Shown here piece after piece: positions 5,739-6,255 of a DNA stretch of 6,255 nt. The notes under the pieces were generated by a model, which made no database searches, was not told where the DNA came from, and saw only the letters and a list, made by a program, of their open reading frames with translations. Location of the stretch: positions 1-6,255 of the forward strand of contig JAFGXE010000086.1 in NCBI GenBank assembly GCA_016936785.1, written 5' to 3'. The DNA comes from Alphaproteobacteria bacterium. Its GTDB lineage: Bacteria; Pseudomonadota; Alphaproteobacteria; Rs-D84; NBLK01. A program made the position numbers and the translations under genes. How positions within the stretch are numbered: the first letter of the stretch is position 1; each line of letters opens with the position of its first letter.

Positions 5739-5819
5739 TGTCATCCCGACGAAGGTCGGGATCTCCTGCCGACTTACTGCCAAATCTCAGGAGATTCCTC
5801 ACATACGTTCGGAATGACA
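5739..5819. repeat. 81-bp structured palindromic intergenic repeat
   Basis: Three nested stems account for almost the whole element. The outer ends TGTCATCCCGA (5739-5749) and TCGGAATGACA (5809-5819) pair with one mismatch. A left hairpin ATCCCGAC-GAAG-GTCGGGAT lies at 5743-5762. A central stem ATCTCCTG (5761-5768) pairs perfectly with CAGGAGAT (5788-5795). A weaker right hairpin ATTCC/GGAAT (5794-5798 and 5811-5815) completes a cloverleaf-like fold. Dispersed elements beginning GTCATCCC or GTCATTCC are common in proteobacterial intergenic DNA and are thought to be non-autonomous, REP- or MITE-like sequences. This copy lies between the divergent tRNA-Leu and aspS genes and overlaps neither promoter. 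Confidence 0.75.
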
Positions 5820-5828
5820 CCTTTCCAC

Positions 5829-5853
5829 TGTCATCCTCGCGAAGCGGGGATCT
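5829..5853. repeat. Partial second copy of the palindromic repeat (left hairpin only)
   Basis: TGTCATCC (5829-5836) matches the first 8 bases of the longer element 90 bp to the left, and both copies end in GGGATCT. It folds as ATCCTCGC-GAA-GCGGGGAT (5833-5851) with one T-G wobble. The stem bases differ from the full copy while pairing is kept. Only the left hairpin is present; the central and right stems are missing. Confidence 0.6.
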
Positions 5854-5915
5854 ACACTTCGTCATATAAAGATTCGCTTTCACCTAAAAAACTCTATTAT
5901 TTTATAGAAGAGATC

Positions 5916-5944
5916 TTGCTTTTCTCATCTTCTCTTAGTATAAA
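5916..5944 (+). promoter_or_regulatory. Promoter of aspS
   Basis: TTGCTT (5916-5921) and TATAAA (5939-5944) are separated by 17 nt on the plus strand, with initiation expected near 5951. The leader would be about 25 nt and ends in the AAGGA Shine-Dalgarno at 5966-5970. The -35 matches consensus only in its first three bases, so the call is moderate. The remainder of the 324-bp tRNA-aspS gap holds the tRNA promoter and the two repeat copies, and nothing else that I can see. Confidence 0.5.
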
Positions 5945-5975
5945 TCTAAGACAACATCGAACGAAAAGGAAAACT

Positions 5976-6255
5976 ATGTCTCAATATCGCACACACTCTT
6001 GTGGAGAACTCACGGCGCAAAACGTTAATCAAACCACAACACTCGCAGGATGGATTCACCGCAAACGCGACCATGGAAGTCTTCTATTTATAGACCTCCG
6101 AGACGGAACAGGACTGACACAATGTGTAATCGATCAGGAAGATTTCCACTTTAAAACACTGGAAGAACTCCGCGTAGAAAGTGTTGTTTCTCTCACTGGA
6201 CAGATTCTTAAACGCACACCAGAAACAATTAACAAAGATTTGAAGACCGGCGAAA
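5976..6255 (+). CDS. aspS: Aspartyl-tRNA synthetase, N-terminal part (cut by right edge)
   Basis: The first 93 codons are present. The class II AspRS N-terminal OB-fold anticodon-binding domain is plain: YRTHSCGEL (4-12), then LAGWIHRKRDHGSLLFIDLRDGTGLTQCVID (about 23-53), and the strand VESVVSLTGQILKRTPETIN. The enzyme charges tRNA-Asp (or tRNA-Asp and tRNA-Asn in organisms with the indirect pathway) in the cytoplasm. HRKRDHGSLLFIDLRD resembles alphaproteobacterial AspRS more than the NRRRDLGSLIFIDMRD of E. coli. The catalytic domain and GAD insertion lie beyond the window. The start is fixed by AAGGA 5 nt upstream of the ATG. It is transcribed divergently from tRNA-Leu. Confidence 0.96.
   Translation, partial: MSQYRTHSCGELTAQNVNQTTTLAGWIHRKRDHGSLLFIDLRDGTGLTQCVIDQEDFHFKTLEELRVESVVSLTGQILKRTPETINKDLKTGE

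Noticed and set aside
5739..5853. CRISPR array
   Set aside because: There are only two unequal palindromic copies, with no regular spacers or direct-repeat periodicity and no cas genes.
5515..5883. Open frames on both strands through the tRNA and repeat region (122 and 89 codons)
   Set aside because: They run through the tRNA-Leu gene and the palindromic repeats, and the deduced peptides are translations of structured RNA and repeat DNA.

Overview
This AT-rich window most likely comes from an alphaproteobacterium. The main reason is the N-terminus of the aspartyl-tRNA synthetase at the right edge (THSCGEL and HRKRDHGSLLFIDLRD), which resembles alphaproteobacterial AspRS more than the E. coli form. 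GTCATCCC...GGGAT intergenic palindromes fit a proteobacterium. Genus cannot be told from the sequence.

Left two thirds (1-4187, all minus strand): an apparent operon reading right to left. Its order is a two-helix DUF2892 membrane protein (YgaP-type transmembrane domain), an 866-residue RND/MMPL-superfamily exporter, a periplasmic LolA-like 'outer membrane lipoprotein-sorting' protein, a membrane-anchored DUF302 protein, and the first 21 codons of a secreted protein that continues past the left edge. The last three genes are tightly packed, and two junctions have the stop codon built into the next Shine-Dalgarno (TAAGGAG). The RND plus LolA-like pair suggests movement of a lipid or other hydrophobic molecule from the inner membrane through the periplasm.

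Control region (4188-4458) and arsR (4459-4746, plus): a divergent ArsR-family repressor carries two cysteines 66 residues apart, the spacing of the persulfide-sensing pair in SqrR and BigR. The intergenic DNA holds a perfect 8-bp-arm inverted repeat. One arm contains the -10 box of a good sigma-70 promoter (TTGACT-17-TATATT) for the minus-strand operon, so the repeat is a convincing operator. Together with DUF2892, which in E. coli YgaP sits next to the related regulator YgaV, this suggests that reactive sulfur species switch on an envelope transport operon. That link is an inference.

Right part (4747-6255): an unrecognised 232-residue soluble protein (plus), then a convergent tRNA-Leu(UAA) gene only 5 bp away with its own clear promoter. 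Next come an 81-bp structured palindromic repeat, a 25-bp partial copy of it with a covarying stem, and a promoter driving aspS, which is cut by the right edge.
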